A stretch of DNA of 64,000 bases from Nocardioides sp. W7 (GTDB lineage: Bacteria; Actinomycetota; Actinomycetes; Propionibacteriales; Nocardioidaceae). The notes beneath the pieces are model-generated. The model was not told where the DNA came from and ran no database searches. It saw only the letters and a list, made by a program, of their open reading frames with translations. This document shows, piece by piece, positions 16,433 through 26,211 of this stretch. The stretch is taken from contig NZ_CP095078.1 in NCBI RefSeq assembly GCF_022919075.1, forward strand, positions 186,001-250,000, given 5' to 3'. The translations under genes were made by a program, and so were the position numbers. Every line of letters begins with the position of its first letter. Positions within the stretch are counted from its first letter, which is position 1.

Positions 16433-17008
16433 GTGAGCGAGACCCCCGGCAAAGCCGATCGGACCCGCGCCGCGCTCCGCGACGCGGCGCTGCGACGGTT
16501 CGTGGCCGACGGCTTCGAGGCGGCCAGCGTGTCGGCGATCGCGGCCGAGGTCGGCGTGACCGAGCGGACCTTCTACCGCCACTTCGCGACCAAGGACGAG
16601 GTGCTATTCGGTGACGTCGTGACCCGGCTGGAGTGGTTCCGACGTGCGCTGCGCGAGCGGCCCGACGGCGAGGGCCTGATCCGCTCGGTGCTCGCCTCCC
16701 TCGGCTCGGCCCCGACCGACCCGCGGCTGATGGTCGAGATCGCCCGGCTGCGCAGCGAGCTGCTCAGCCCGGAGCGGATCGAGCGCACCTTCCGCGACCG
16801 GCAGGGTGCGATGGCGACCGAGCTGCGCGCGGTCCTGCTCGAGCGCGGCGTCCCCGAGCTCGCCGCCGCCGTCCGCGCCGAGGTCGTCGCCGGCGCCGTC
16901 TTCGCCGCCCTTGCGGTCTGGACCGAAGCACCCGCCCCGCACGACCTGACCCGGCTCGGCACCCTCACCGAGGAGGCGCTGGCGCAGGTCCGGCCGGCGC
17001 TCGGCTGA
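16433..17008 (+). CDS. TetR/AcrR family transcriptional regulator
   Basis: A 191-residue repressor. The N-terminal helix-turn-helix reads VSAIAAEVGVTERTFYRHFATKDEVL, and the C-terminal ligand domain is divergent as usual. The GTG start at 16433 is fixed by the TACGGT -10 box 6 nt upstream. It is divergent from the DUF1214-SDR-SDR operon and probably controls it and itself through the palindrome at 16398-16417. Its 3' end overlaps the convergent sulfotransferase gene by 44 bp. The ligand is unknown. Confidence 0.9.
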   Translation: MSETPGKADRTRAALRDAALRRFVADGFEAASVSAIAAEVGVTERTFYRHFATKDEVLFGDVVTRLEWFRRALRERPDGEGLIRSVLASLGSAPTDPRLMVEIARLRSELLSPERIERTFRDRQGAMATELRAVLLERGVPELAAAVRAEVVAGAVFAALAVWTEAPAPHDLTRLGTLTEEALAQVRPALG

Positions 17009-18149
17009 CGGGTTCTGCCCCGAACCGCTCGTCGACCTGCTCGCCGGTCAAGCCGTAGGTCTCCAGCGCGTAGTCGGGCCGGCGGCTGCCGTCGTGCGGC
17101 CGGGCGGCCAGCCAGCCGCGCATCGAGGTCTCCGCGACCGCGGTCAGCGGCAGGCCGAGGGCGTCGTACACCGCGGCGACCGAGCCGATCGGGTCGGCCA
17201 CCACCGCGTCGTACTCCAGATCCGTGACCGGGCCCGACGCGCCCCAGCGGGCCCGAGTCGCAAGCGCGCGGTCGTTCGCCCAGCCCATCCGCGCCAGCCA
17301 CTCCGGGCCGATCCGGTGCAGGTCGACCGACGGGTGGTGCAGCGCCCGCATGGTGGCGTTCAGGCTCGCGCCGGAGCCGATGGTCGCGCGCGGGTCGCGG
17401 TGCAGGTGCACCACGTGGGCGCCCGGGAAGCGGGCGAGCAGGACGTCGAGGTAGCCCAGGTGTGCCGGTGTCTTCAGCACCCAGCGGCGCACCTCCTCGC
17501 CCCGCTGGCGCTTCTGCCACTGCAGGAGCTGGAGCATCCGGTGCAGGTGGTCGTAGGCGGGGGTGAAGTCCTGCGTGTCGATCCAGGAGCGGTACGCCGG
17601 CACGTCCGCCGACGACTCGGGCACGTGCGAGAGGAACGCGTCGGCGAGGAAGACGATCTCCTCCTCGGCCTCGCGCGGGTGCATCGGGTGGATCGCGAAC
17701 ATCTCCGGCGCCAGCTCGCGCGAGACCGCCGCCTGCTCCTCGGCCCGGACGATCCGCGGGTCGACGGACGTCCACTCGTGGTCGAGCCGCGGCACGGGTG
17801 AGACCACTTCCCAGCCGTGGGCGCACTGGAAGCGCGGGTCGGCCGCGAGCAGCCGCTGCACCAGCGTGGTGCCGCTGCGCATCATCCCGACCACCACCAC
17901 CGGGTCGGCCACCTGCTCGTCGAGGATCTCGGGGTGCCGCCGGACCCACTCCTGCGCGCGCAGCCGCATCCGCAGGCTGCGCACCGCCCCGCTCCGGAGC
18001 AGGTGGGCGCCGACGTCGGTGAGGTCGGCGCCGCCGTACGCCTCGAGGAGTACGGCGAGCGGCTCCTCGAACGGACCGGGTCCCCAGTCGTCGAGGCCCT
18101 CCTTGCGTCGTGCGTCGGCGAGCACCCCGGCCAGCGTCCAGTCCGTCAT
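16965..18149 (-). CDS. Sulfotransferase (PAPS-dependent)
   Basis: A 394-residue cytoplasmic sulfotransferase. VVVVGMMRSGTTLVQRLL holds the 5'-phosphosulfate loop, and VVHLHRDPRATIGSG the 3'-phosphate-binding segment with Arg and Ser. WVLKTPAHLGYLD is also typical. The domain matches the Sulfotransfer_3 type that sulfates lipids or hydroxylated small molecules. ATG 18149 is preceded by AGGAGGAACC, an excellent ribosome site. Convergent with tetR and divergent from the SnoaL-like gene. The acceptor is unknown; a hydroxylated sterol, lipid or phenol would fit the neighbourhood. Confidence 0.9.
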   Translation of the reverse strand: MTDWTLAGVLADARRKEGLDDWGPGPFEEPLAVLLEAYGGADLTDVGAHLLRSGAVRSLRMRLRAQEWVRRHPEILDEQVADPVVVVGMMRSGTTLVQRLLAADPRFQCAHGWEVVSPVPRLDHEWTSVDPRIVRAEEQAAVSRELAPEMFAIHPMHPREAEEEIVFLADAFLSHVPESSADVPAYRSWIDTQDFTPAYDHLHRMLQLLQWQKRQRGEEVRRWVLKTPAHLGYLDVLLARFPGAHVVHLHRDPRATIGSGASLNATMRALHHPSVDLHRIGPEWLARMGWANDRALATRARWGASGPVTDLEYDAVVADPIGSVAAVYDALGLPLTAVAETSMRGWLAARPHDGSRRPDYALETYGLTGEQVDERFGAEPVSRAPAGPAPAPPR

Positions 18150-18159
18150 GGTTCCTCCT

Positions 18160-18181
18160 GTGACGGCGGTCACCCTATGCT
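18160..18181 (+). promoter_or_regulatory. Promoter and palindrome before the SnoaL-like gene
   Basis: TATGCT (18176-18181) stands 6 nt before GTG 18188, a leaderless start. GTGACGGCGGTCAC (18160-18173) is a palindrome with 5-bp arms directly upstream, in the 38-bp divergent gap with the sulfotransferase gene, and may be an operator. Confidence 0.5.
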
Positions 18182-18187
18182 CCGCGC

Positions 18188-18631
18188 GTGGTCGACAGCG
18201 CACGCAAGATCGAGAACCTGCTCTACGCCTACGCCGAGGCGATCGACTCCGGCGACCTCGATGGAGTCGCGGCGCTCTTCGCGCGCGGCCGGATCCACGG
18301 CGCGGAAGGCGGCCCGCCCGGCACCGTCTTCGAGGGTCGCGACGCGGTGCGCGGGCTCTACGAGATGGCGACCCGGCTGTACGACGACGGCACGCCCCGG
18401 ACCCACCACGTGACCACGAACGCCCGCGTGGAGGTCGACGAGGACGCCGGGAGCGCCACCTGCTCGTCGTACTACCTGGTCACCCAGGCGACCCCCGACC
18501 TGCCGCTGCAGGTGATCATCACCGGTCGCTACCGCGACACCTTCCACCGGGTCAACGGAGCCTGGTGCTTCGACACCCGGACCATGTACGTCGACCAGAC
18601 CGGCGACCTGTCCCACCACCTGAAGTTCTGA
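18188..18631 (+). CDS. SnoaL-like / NTF2-fold protein
   Basis: A 147-residue cone-shaped alpha+beta barrel protein. KIENLLYAYAEAIDSGDLDGVAALFA is the typical SnoaL_4 opening, and GRYRDTFHRVNGAWCFDTRTMYVD the closing strands with the Trp seen in polyketide-cyclase and steroid-isomerase relatives. Such proteins act as isomerases, dehydratases or hydrolases on cyclic substrates, or only bind ligands; the catalytic residues cannot be assigned. It is divergent from the sulfotransferase gene across a short palindromic control region. Confidence 0.85.
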   Translation: MVDSARKIENLLYAYAEAIDSGDLDGVAALFARGRIHGAEGGPPGTVFEGRDAVRGLYEMATRLYDDGTPRTHHVTTNARVEVDEDAGSATCSSYYLVTQATPDLPLQVIITGRYRDTFHRVNGAWCFDTRTMYVDQTGDLSHHLKF

Positions 18632-18637
18632 AGATCC

Positions 18638-18768
18638 GGTGGTTGAGCAGGCTGCGCCAGCACCCGGTGGTTGAGCAGGTTGCGCTAGCAACCGTTGCCC
18701 GGTGGTTGAGCAGGTTGCGCTAGCAACCGTGTCGAAACCCGCTAGCGCGGCTTCGATGCTCAACCACC
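18638..18768. repeat. Three tandem copies and one inverted copy of an interspersed repeat
   Basis: GGTGGTTGAGCAGG starts at 18638, 18666 and 18701, each followed by a GCGC-AGCA-type segment; the third copy continues to GTGTCGAAACC. The inverted end TGCTCAACCACC lies at 18757-18768, so the third copy and the inverted end can form a long hairpin. The array fills the convergent gap between the SnoaL-like gene and the ABC operon. A divergent relative lies at 62603-62649. Confidence 0.85.
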
Positions 18769-18774
18769 GTCAGG

Positions 18775-19332
18775 TCAGGGCCGGCAGACCCGGCAGGGCG
18801 TGAGACTCGGGTTGTCGCCGGCTGCGCGCAGGTCGTCGCGGTGCGCGACGAGTGCGCAGTCGCGGCGGTGCAGGGTGGTGCCCTCGCCCGCGGTGACGGG
18901 GACCGCCGCGAGGTCGACGCCCTGGTCGCTGATGGCGGCGGAGCGCGAGGTCACGTCGGCGAGCACCAGCAGCGTGTCGGCCAGCCGCTTGGAGGACTGC
19001 CGGCCGTCGTCGGCGATCCGGGCCAGCCAGGCGCCGAAGTAGAGGAAACCGCCGACGAAGGTGAGGCCGAGGCCGAGCAGTCCGCCGGAGACCAGGTAGG
19101 AGAGCTGGTCGTACTGGTACGGCGTGTTGGCCGCGCCGTACCAGCCCAGCACGATCACCACGAGCCCGAGCGGCAGCAGGATCGCGCCGGCCCAGAACAG
19201 CACGACCTGGAGCAGCTGGTAGTGGTTGTTCTTCAACGGAGCCGCGCCGCCCGACGCCGGGCGGGTGCCGGCTCGCGGCAGGGCGGCAAGGTTTCCGCCC
19301 TGCTGGACGGTGGTGGGCTGCAGAGTGGTCAT
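18775..19332 (-). CDS. Two-TM membrane protein with Cys/His tail, last gene of the Liv-type ABC operon
   Basis: A 185-residue protein. Residues about 40-66 (LLQVVLFWAGAILLPLGLVV) and 79-103 (LVSGGLLGLGLTFVGGFLYFG) are membrane segments, followed by a helical region and a tail reading TTLHRRDCALVAHR and TPCRVCRP. The H-x3-C and C-x2-C pairs could bind a metal or form disulfides. It starts one base after the stop of the 590-residue surface protein, so both probably work with the transporter. Family not recognised. Confidence 0.7.
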   Translation of the reverse strand: MTTLQPTTVQQGGNLAALPRAGTRPASGGAAPLKNNHYQLLQVVLFWAGAILLPLGLVVIVLGWYGAANTPYQYDQLSYLVSGGLLGLGLTFVGGFLYFGAWLARIADDGRQSSKRLADTLLVLADVTSRSAAISDQGVDLAAVPVTAGEGTTLHRRDCALVAHRDDLRAAGDNPSLTPCRVCRP

Positions 19333-19333
19333 G

Positions 19334-21102
19334 TCACGCCTTCCTGAGGTCGGGCAGGCCGCTGTCGAGGCCGTGGGAGCAGGACGCGCCGCCGCCGAGG
19401 GCGGCCGCGCCGAGCCGGCGCAGGTAGCTGCCGGCGACGGTGGCCAGCGCGATGCCGCCGAGGAGCAGCATGCCGGGGATCGAGAAGAGGGGCGGCAGCC
19501 CGGCGGCGACCGGGGCCGCGGCCGGCAGGTCGCCGACTCCGGCGGCATCCGTCGTGGCACCGGGCGCACCGCCCGTGCCCCCGGGAGGTGCAGCGGTGCC
19601 GGCGCCACCTGCGCCCCCACCCGCGCCGTCGCCGGCACCGCCACCTGCCCCGGGAGGCTCTTCGCCACCCGGGGTGTCCGGGGTCTCGGGAGTGTCCGCC
19701 GCCGGGAGATCCGGCAGCGGGATGCCCTGGACGGTGTCGACCTCACTCTGGGCCGAGCCGAGGGTCAGCACCACGCGCGGCGCGAGGTTGGGCAGCGCGC
19801 CGAGCAGGCTCTTGAGGATGGCCGCCTCGGGCGGGAACGGGACCTCGGCCAGGAGCTTCCCGAGCGGGATCTGCTGGAGCACCGGCGCGAGGATCGCGGT
19901 GTCGATCTCGACCTGCAGGGCCGACACGGCGGTGGACGCCTCGTCACCGTCCGAGACCCGCTCCGGGGTGGGCAGGGTCAGGGTGACGCCGAGGGTCTTC
20001 AGCGCCTTGGCCGGGTCGTCGGGCAGCCCCGGGATCGCCCCGGTCTGGCCGACGGCGCGGTACCCCTCGGGACCGAAGGCGAACTCCTGGCCGGCGATCG
20101 TGACCGTGCCGAACCGGGCCTCACCCGACGGCGTCCCGGTCTTGCCGTCGCTGGACGAGGTCGCCGTGGCGTGGATGCCCGAGATCGTCACGATGCCGCC
20201 GAGCAGTCGTACGTCGCCGAGCGAGGCCCGCGAGGTGGTGACCACCTTGCCGTCAGCGACCCTCGAGCGGGAGGTCGAGACGTAGCCGCCGAGGTCGACC
20301 AGGGCGCTCAGCGCGGGCGGGATCTGGCAGGCGACGGCCTCCTCCGGCGTCGGCTCCGGTGCGGCGGCGCTCGCCGGCGCCGCAGCGGCCGGCTGCGCGG
20401 GGGCGCCGACCAGGCCGGGGAGGGCTGCGGTCAGGTCGCCGAGCACAGGCAGTCCAGCGAGCCCCGGCACTGTGGGCAAGGTGGGCAGCGCCGGAAGGCC
20501 GGGGACGCCGGGCAGCCCGGGCAGCCCGCCGCCGGTGCTCGCCGGTGCGGCGACGTCGCAGTCGGTGGAGAAGCCCGTGGACGCGCTGACCGCGCCGTCG
20601 GCGGACGAGGTGCGCATCACCAGGCCCGGGAACGGCTCGTCGGCCGTGGCCTCCGGGCCGGAGGGGAACTGGGAGTTCACCTGGACCGGGTAGCCCTGGG
20701 CCGCGATCGGGCCGGCGAGCTCCGGAGGCAGACCGAGCTGCTCGACGATCGTCTTGAGGCCTTCGCCGACCGGGTCGCCGGGCCACAGGTAGCTGGAGCG
20801 CCCCTGCCCGCTGCTCGAGTCGGCCTCGACGGTGCTGTAGCCGAAGGACAGCTCCAGCTGCGGCGTCGCCGGGATCGGGATGGTCGGCTCGTAGATCTCC
20901 AGGCGCACCGGCGTGGCGAACGCCGAGGTGCTGTAGCCGCTGAACGGCTTCTTCTCCTCGGCGTGCGCCGCGGGCGCCCCCGGGCCGGCGAGCGGCAGCA
21001 CCGCGCCGACGAGGCCGGCGGCGAGGAACGGCAGCACGATGCGTCGCGTCCTCGGGGCCCCTGCGGTTGCGGGCGCGAAGCGAGTGATCTTGCCGGGTGA
21101 AG

Positions 21103-21106
<4 letters not shown>
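19334..21106 (-). CDS. Secreted, C-terminally anchored surface protein in the ABC operon
   Basis: A 590-residue protein. Residues 1-49 form a long signal peptide ending AAHA before EEKK. Residues about 50-190 look beta-rich (LELSFGYSTVEADSSSGQGR). A GLPGLPGVPGLPALP-type low-complexity stretch follows, then a second beta-rich part (residues about 275-455), a Gly/Pro/Ala linker, and a hydrophobic anchor IPGMLLLGGIALATVAGSYL near the C-terminus. The architecture resembles actinobacterial choice-of-anchor proteins. It overlaps the LivF-type ATPase gene by ATGA and so belongs to the transport operon, perhaps as a surface substrate-capturing or wall-spanning component (inference). No enzymatic motif is seen. 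Confidence 0.75.
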
Positions 21107-21809
<703 letters not shown>

Positions 21810-21813
<4 letters not shown>

Positions 21814-22622
21814 CGGACCTCCTCGGGGATCGCGGGGAGCACTTGCGTGCTGGTGCCGGCCTCGTCGTGCCGAAGGGAGACGGCGTCATCGTCGTCGAGG
21901 TCGGAGTAGCCGAGGTAGGCCTTCTGCACCGCCGGGTCGGAGCGGATCAGCGACGGCGCCCCGGAGGCGATCACCGAGCCGAAGTCCAGGACGTGGATGT
22001 CGTCGCAGACCCCCATCACCAGGTCCATGTCGTGCTCGACCATCAAGATCCCGCGACCCTCCGCGGCCAGCTCCTTCAGCAGCTCGCCGAAGGCGTCGGT
22101 CTCGGTCTCGTCCAGCCCCGAGGACGGCTCGTCGAGCAGCAGCAGCTTCGGCTGTCCGGCCAGGCAGCGGGCCAGCTCCAGCAGCCGCGCCGTACCGGTG
22201 GGGATCGAGTCGGCGCGCTCACGGGCGTACGACGCGATGCCGACCCGCTCCAGCAGCGCGTCGACGTCCGCCGCCGCCGGGCGGATCCACCCGATCGGGC
22301 CGCGGTGGATGTCGAAGGCGACCCGGACGTTCTCGCGCACCGACAGCGACCCGAAGGCCTCCAGGCGCTGGAAGGTGCGGCCCATCCCCCGCTTGGAGCG
22401 GCGGTGCACGGGCAGCCGGGTGACGGCGCGGCCGTCGAAGCGGACCTTCCCGCGTGTCGGGCGCTGCAGGCCGCTGATGACGTTGAAGCAGGTGGTCTTG
22501 CCCGCACCGTTGGGGCCGATCAGGCCGGTGATCCGGCCCGCGTGGGCGGTGAAGGTCGCGTGGTTGACGGCGGTGACACCGCCGAACTGGACCACGACGT
22601 CGTCGACCTCAAGAAGCGACAT
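21810..22622 (-). CDS. Branched-chain-amino-acid-type ABC transporter ATPase (LivG-like)
   Basis: A 270-residue ATPase with Walker A GPNGAGKTTCFN, GRTFQRLEAFGSLSVRENV after it, a LivG-type degenerate signature (IPTGTARLLELARCLA), Walker B LLLLDEPSSGLD and the H-loop in MVEHDMDLV. About 30 residues after the usual end form an acidic tail. ATG 22622 lies 14 bp inside the permease gene, so translation is coupled. It partners LivF. Confidence 0.95.
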
Positions 22623-24579
22623 GGGCGGGTTCCTTCCTGGCGTCCGGGCTGTCGACCAGCCCCGGCACGATCTGGTCGGCCGGTGCGTCCTGCGCGCGGC
22701 GCTCCGGCAGCGCCGGCAGCGACGCGCGCAGCCGTGGGCCCAGCCGGCTCTGGGCGAGACGTCCGGCCCGGAAGAGCTGGTTGGCCAGGCCGTTGGGGTC
22801 GCGGCCGGCGGCCACGGCACCGAAGCCGATGACGGCGAAGATCAGTCCGGCGATGCTCGGGTGGTCGCTCTGCATCACCGGCAGCAGCATCAGGCCGATG
22901 CCGCCGAGGGTCGCGCCGGTCACCGACGTCACGCCGAAGACCACGGCCAGGAGCAGCAGCGGGAGGCTGTTGAAGAACTGGAAGTCGGCCGCGCCGATGG
23001 TCTGTCGCAGCCCGGCGTACAGCGCCCCGGCCAGGCCGGCCATCCCGGCCGAGAGCCCGAACAGCGCGACCCGGAACCACCGCAGGTCCAGGCCGAGGGT
23101 GCCGCAGGCGGCCGGGCTGTCGCGCATCGCGATCAGCAGCCGGCCGACCGGACCGCGCCGCAGCAGGAGCAGCGCCAGGGCGGTCAGCACGAAGAAGACG
23201 GTCATCAGCATGACGTAGCCGCCGGTGCTGCTGATCGAGGTGCCGAGCACCGACATCCGCTCGGCGGGCAGGGTGCCGTTGAAGCCGAAGGCGAAGTCGG
23301 CCTGGAAGACCATCTTGTCCATCAGGTAGGCGAAGGCCATCGTCGACAGGGCGAGGTAGAGCCCGGTCAGCCGCAGCACCGGCAGCGCGACCAGGGCGCC
23401 TACGCCGGCCGCGATGGCCGCCGAGAGGGCCAGCCCGTAGAGGTTGGGCTCGTCGAGCTTGGCGTAGGCCAGCGCGCCGACCCCGGCGAAGGTGAGCTGG
23501 GCCAGCGAGACGTGCCCGCCGTACCCGGTCAGCAGCACCAGCGACAGCATCACCATCGCGTACGTCGCGGCGGTGCCGACCAGCAGCAGGTCGGAGTCGG
23601 CGAAGGAGCCCGCGAGCAGCGCCACCACCAGCAGCAGCGCGGCGCTCCAGCCGAGCGACTTGGTCATCGACGGCAGCGGCGCGGACACGATGCCCTTGAC
23701 CTGGCCGATCCGCAGCTGCGCCTGCGGCATCAAGATGATGACGAGGAAGAGGAAGAGCGCCGGGATGACGTTGCGGACGCTGTTGAGCAGGCCCTCGGTC
23801 GGCAGGTAGCCGGAGGCGTACGACGTCGCGAGGCCGAGCGCCATCGCCCCGGCGAAGGTCAGCGGCAGGCTCTTGAGCCGGCCGAGCATCGCGGCGGCGT
23901 ACGCGTTGATGACCAGCAGGGTCAGCGCGTAGTAGTCGAGCCCCACCTGCGAGACGAGGAGTACGCCGGCCAGCGCGGCCAGCGCGACCCCGATGGCCCA
24001 GGACAGTGCCGCGGCGGTCTCGGGCCTGCCACCGAACAACTTGAGCAGCTCGGGGTTGTCGACCGAGGCGCGCATGGCGGTGCCGATGCGGGTGCGGTTG
24101 AGCAGCAGGTAGAGCCCGAGCGCGGTCGCGGCGGAGAGCACGATGGTCAGCAGCTGGTGGCCGGTGATGATCACGCCGCCGACCTCGAAGGAGGTGGTCG
24201 GGAAGAACGGCAGCACCGAGCGCGCCTCCGGCGGCCAGATCTGGGTGGCGAACCCGATGCAGCCGACCAGCAGGCCGACGGTCACCACGAGCGCGACGCT
24301 GACCGGTCCCTCGCCGAGGCCGCGGGTGACGAACCGCTGCAGCAGCCAGCCCACCGCCGGCGCCACGACCAGCAGCACCAGCACCAGCGACAGCCAGGTC
24401 GGCAGGCCCTGGCGGACGCTGAAGTCCCAGAACACGAAGGACATCACCATGCCGAGCGCCCCGTGGGCGATGTTGAAGACCCGGGTCGTGGTGTAGGTCA
24501 GCACCAGGCCGCTCGCGGCGATGGCGTACGCCGCACCGCTGAACAGGCCGAACACGGTGAAGGCCAGGAACGTGGTCAC
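22609..24579 (-). CDS. Fused LivH-LivM-type ABC permease
   Basis: A 656-residue protein joining both permease subunits. Residues about 1-295 match LivH (MTTFLAFTVFGLFSGAAYAI, then FNIAHGALGMV and NRTRIGTAMRASVDNPEL). Residues about 310-610 match LivM (YAMVMLSLVLLTGYGGHVSL, MRDSPAACGTLGLDL, FFNSLPLLLLAVVFGVTSVTG). About 16 membrane segments are expected. The last 45 residues are a charged tail. The GTG start follows the upstream stop by one base. A fused permease means a single polypeptide can form the whole membrane pore. Substrate unknown. Confidence 0.92.
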   Translation of the reverse strand: MTTFLAFTVFGLFSGAAYAIAASGLVLTYTTTRVFNIAHGALGMVMSFVFWDFSVRQGLPTWLSLVLVLLVVAPAVGWLLQRFVTRGLGEGPVSVALVVTVGLLVGCIGFATQIWPPEARSVLPFFPTTSFEVGGVIITGHQLLTIVLSAATALGLYLLLNRTRIGTAMRASVDNPELLKLFGGRPETAAALSWAIGVALAALAGVLLVSQVGLDYYALTLLVINAYAAAMLGRLKSLPLTFAGAMALGLATSYASGYLPTEGLLNSVRNVIPALFLFLVIILMPQAQLRIGQVKGIVSAPLPSMTKSLGWSAALLLVVALLAGSFADSDLLLVGTAATYAMVMLSLVLLTGYGGHVSLAQLTFAGVGALAYAKLDEPNLYGLALSAAIAAGVGALVALPVLRLTGLYLALSTMAFAYLMDKMVFQADFAFGFNGTLPAERMSVLGTSISSTGGYVMLMTVFFVLTALALLLLRRGPVGRLLIAMRDSPAACGTLGLDLRWFRVALFGLSAGMAGLAGALYAGLRQTIGAADFQFFNSLPLLLLAVVFGVTSVTGATLGGIGLMLLPVMQSDHPSIAGLIFAVIGFGAVAAGRDPNGLANQLFRAGRLAQSRLGPRLRASLPALPERRAQDAPADQIVPGLVDSPDARKEPAHVAS

Positions 24580-24580
24580 A

Positions 24581-26101
24581 TCAGCCTCCCAGGCCGGTGT
24601 CGGTGATCGGACCGCAGAGGTACTTGCCGGGCGAGACCTTCTTCCAGGTCCCGCCCTGGTACTGGATGATCGAGACGCAGTTGGTCGTCGACTCGGCGCC
24701 CACCTGCTGCGGCACGTGGATGCCGTTGCCGGTCCAGTTCTTCACCTTGGCGAGCGACTGGACGAGGGTCTGACGGTTCAGCCGTCCGCCGAGCGCGACC
24801 GCCTGCTCGACGAAGAGCCGGGCCGCGGACCAGGCGTAGACGCCGTAGGTGTTGGGCTCCGCACTCGGGTCCACCTGCGCGAGCCAGGCCCGGTAGAGCT
24901 CCATCTCCTTGTTGCTGAAGTCGTCGAAGAGCCCGGTCTGCGAGTAGACGTAGACGCCCTCGGCGTGCTTGCCGGCCTGCTCGACGTAGCGCTGGTCGTG
25001 GATCGTGGCGTCCTGCAGGAAGATCTCCGGCTGGTAGCCCTGCTGCGCCATCGCCTGCTGCAGGCGCACGGTGAACTGGTACGGGCCGGTGTAGTTGACC
25101 AGCTTCACGCCCTTGTCCTTCAGCTGCTGGACGTACGGGGCGTAGTTGAACTCCGAGACGTCGATGGCCTGGAAGACCGGGACGCTCCAGCCGTTCTTCT
25201 CCCACGCCGCCTTGAAGTTCTTGGCGTTGGCGGGTGCGGCGCCGGCGCTGACGTAGAGCATCCCGACGCTCTTGACCGCCTCGGGTGCCTGCTTGGCCCA
25301 GTACGCCGGCATCGCCGACGGCACCTGGTTCGGCTGGACGGCGTACGCCGCGTAGCAGGTGCGGCACGCGGTCCGCTCGGCGGAGACGGAGTAGGCCCGG
25401 AGGTCGGGGAGCCCGCACTTCTCGGCCGCGGCGGCGCCGCCGTAGTCGAAGGCGGACTGCGAGCCCACCGCCGCGAACGCCTTCTCGCAGGCGGTGGTGT
25501 AGGCCTGGTTGTCGGCGCCGGCATCGGCGCGACTGTCGAGCGCGGCCACCTCCAGCTTGCGCCCGCAGATGTCGCCGGTGCTGTTGAAGTAGGCGACGTA
25601 GGCCCGGGTCGCCTGCTGGGCGGACTCGAAGATGCCGGGCACCGGGCCGGAGATGTCGGAGGCGTTGGCGAGGGTGATCGTCTTGTCGGTGATCCCGGTC
25701 TGGTTCTTGAAGCCGTCGCAGCGGCCGGCTTTGGCCCCTCCGTCCGCGGCGTTCTCACCCTTGCCGCCCGCGGGCGCGCCGCCCTCGCCGCCTCCGGGGG
25801 CGGCGCCGTCGCCGCCGTCGCCGGTCGGGCCGGAGGGCGGGCGCGCACCCTCGGGACCGGCGGCCGGGGCCGGCGCGGGAGCCGCGCCCGGCTCGCCGGC
25901 CGGGTCGGAGCCGGGCTCACCCGGGACGGCGCCGGCGGCGGCGTCCCCCGCGCCGGTGTCGGCCGAGGTCCGGACGACGGTCTCCGGGTTGAGCTGCGAG
26001 CCGCAGGCGGCGAGGCCGAGCGCGAGCAGGGAGGCACCCGTCGCGAGCGCCCAGCGGGCCCGCGTCGTACGCCCTCGTGACCGTTCGGGACTGGTCCTCA
26101 C
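24581..26101 (-). CDS. ABC transporter substrate-binding lipoprotein, copy 2 (HAAT/Liv type)
   Basis: A 506-residue receptor. The signal peptide ends in the lipobox LGLAAC, so it is lipid-anchored. A Gly/Pro/Ala-rich linker runs to about residue 125, followed by a type I periplasmic-binding fold starting GITDKTITLANASDISGPVPG. Several Cys (GRCDGF, DICGRK, TACEK, CGLPD, TACRTC) suggest disulfides. It is clearly paralogous to the protein at 26212-27699, sharing for example YVAYFNSTGDICGRKL and FNYAPYVQQLK. GTG 26101 is preceded by GGAGG; a KstR-like near-match lies just upstream. Ligand unknown. Confidence 0.9.
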   Translation of the reverse strand: MRTSPERSRGRTTRARWALATGASLLALGLAACGSQLNPETVVRTSADTGAGDAAAGAVPGEPGSDPAGEPGAAPAPAPAAGPEGARPPSGPTGDGGDGAAPGGGEGGAPAGGKGENAADGGAKAGRCDGFKNQTGITDKTITLANASDISGPVPGIFESAQQATRAYVAYFNSTGDICGRKLEVAALDSRADAGADNQAYTTACEKAFAAVGSQSAFDYGGAAAAEKCGLPDLRAYSVSAERTACRTCYAAYAVQPNQVPSAMPAYWAKQAPEAVKSVGMLYVSAGAAPANAKNFKAAWEKNGWSVPVFQAIDVSEFNYAPYVQQLKDKGVKLVNYTGPYQFTVRLQQAMAQQGYQPEIFLQDATIHDQRYVEQAGKHAEGVYVYSQTGLFDDFSNKEMELYRAWLAQVDPSAEPNTYGVYAWSAARLFVEQAVALGGRLNRQTLVQSLAKVKNWTGNGIHVPQQVGAESTTNCVSIIQYQGGTWKKVSPGKYLCGPITDTGLGG

Positions 26102-26117
26102 GGCGTCCTCCAGAAAG

Positions 26118-26131
26118 TAGAACACGTACCA
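26118..26131 (-). promoter_or_regulatory. Near-match to the KstR-like operator before SBP copy 2
   Basis: TAGAACACGTACCA differs from TNNAACNNGTTNNA by one fixed base (GTA for GTT). It is almost identical to the site at 27717-27730, in the same place relative to the paralogous gene. It lies 17-30 nt before the GTG. The rest of the 110-bp gap between the two receptor genes shows no gene. Confidence 0.4.
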
Positions 26132-26211
26132 GTAACGAGTCTCGGCACCAAAGGTGACGGGGACCACAGGGTCTTTTCGGACGGCAGTCGTCCGTACGAC
26201 GACGAGGCGGC

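Noticed and set aside
21997..24606. 869-residue open frame opposite the fused permease
   Set aside because: It is an antisense shadow of membrane-helix codons, rich in Gln, Arg and Glu, without start signals.
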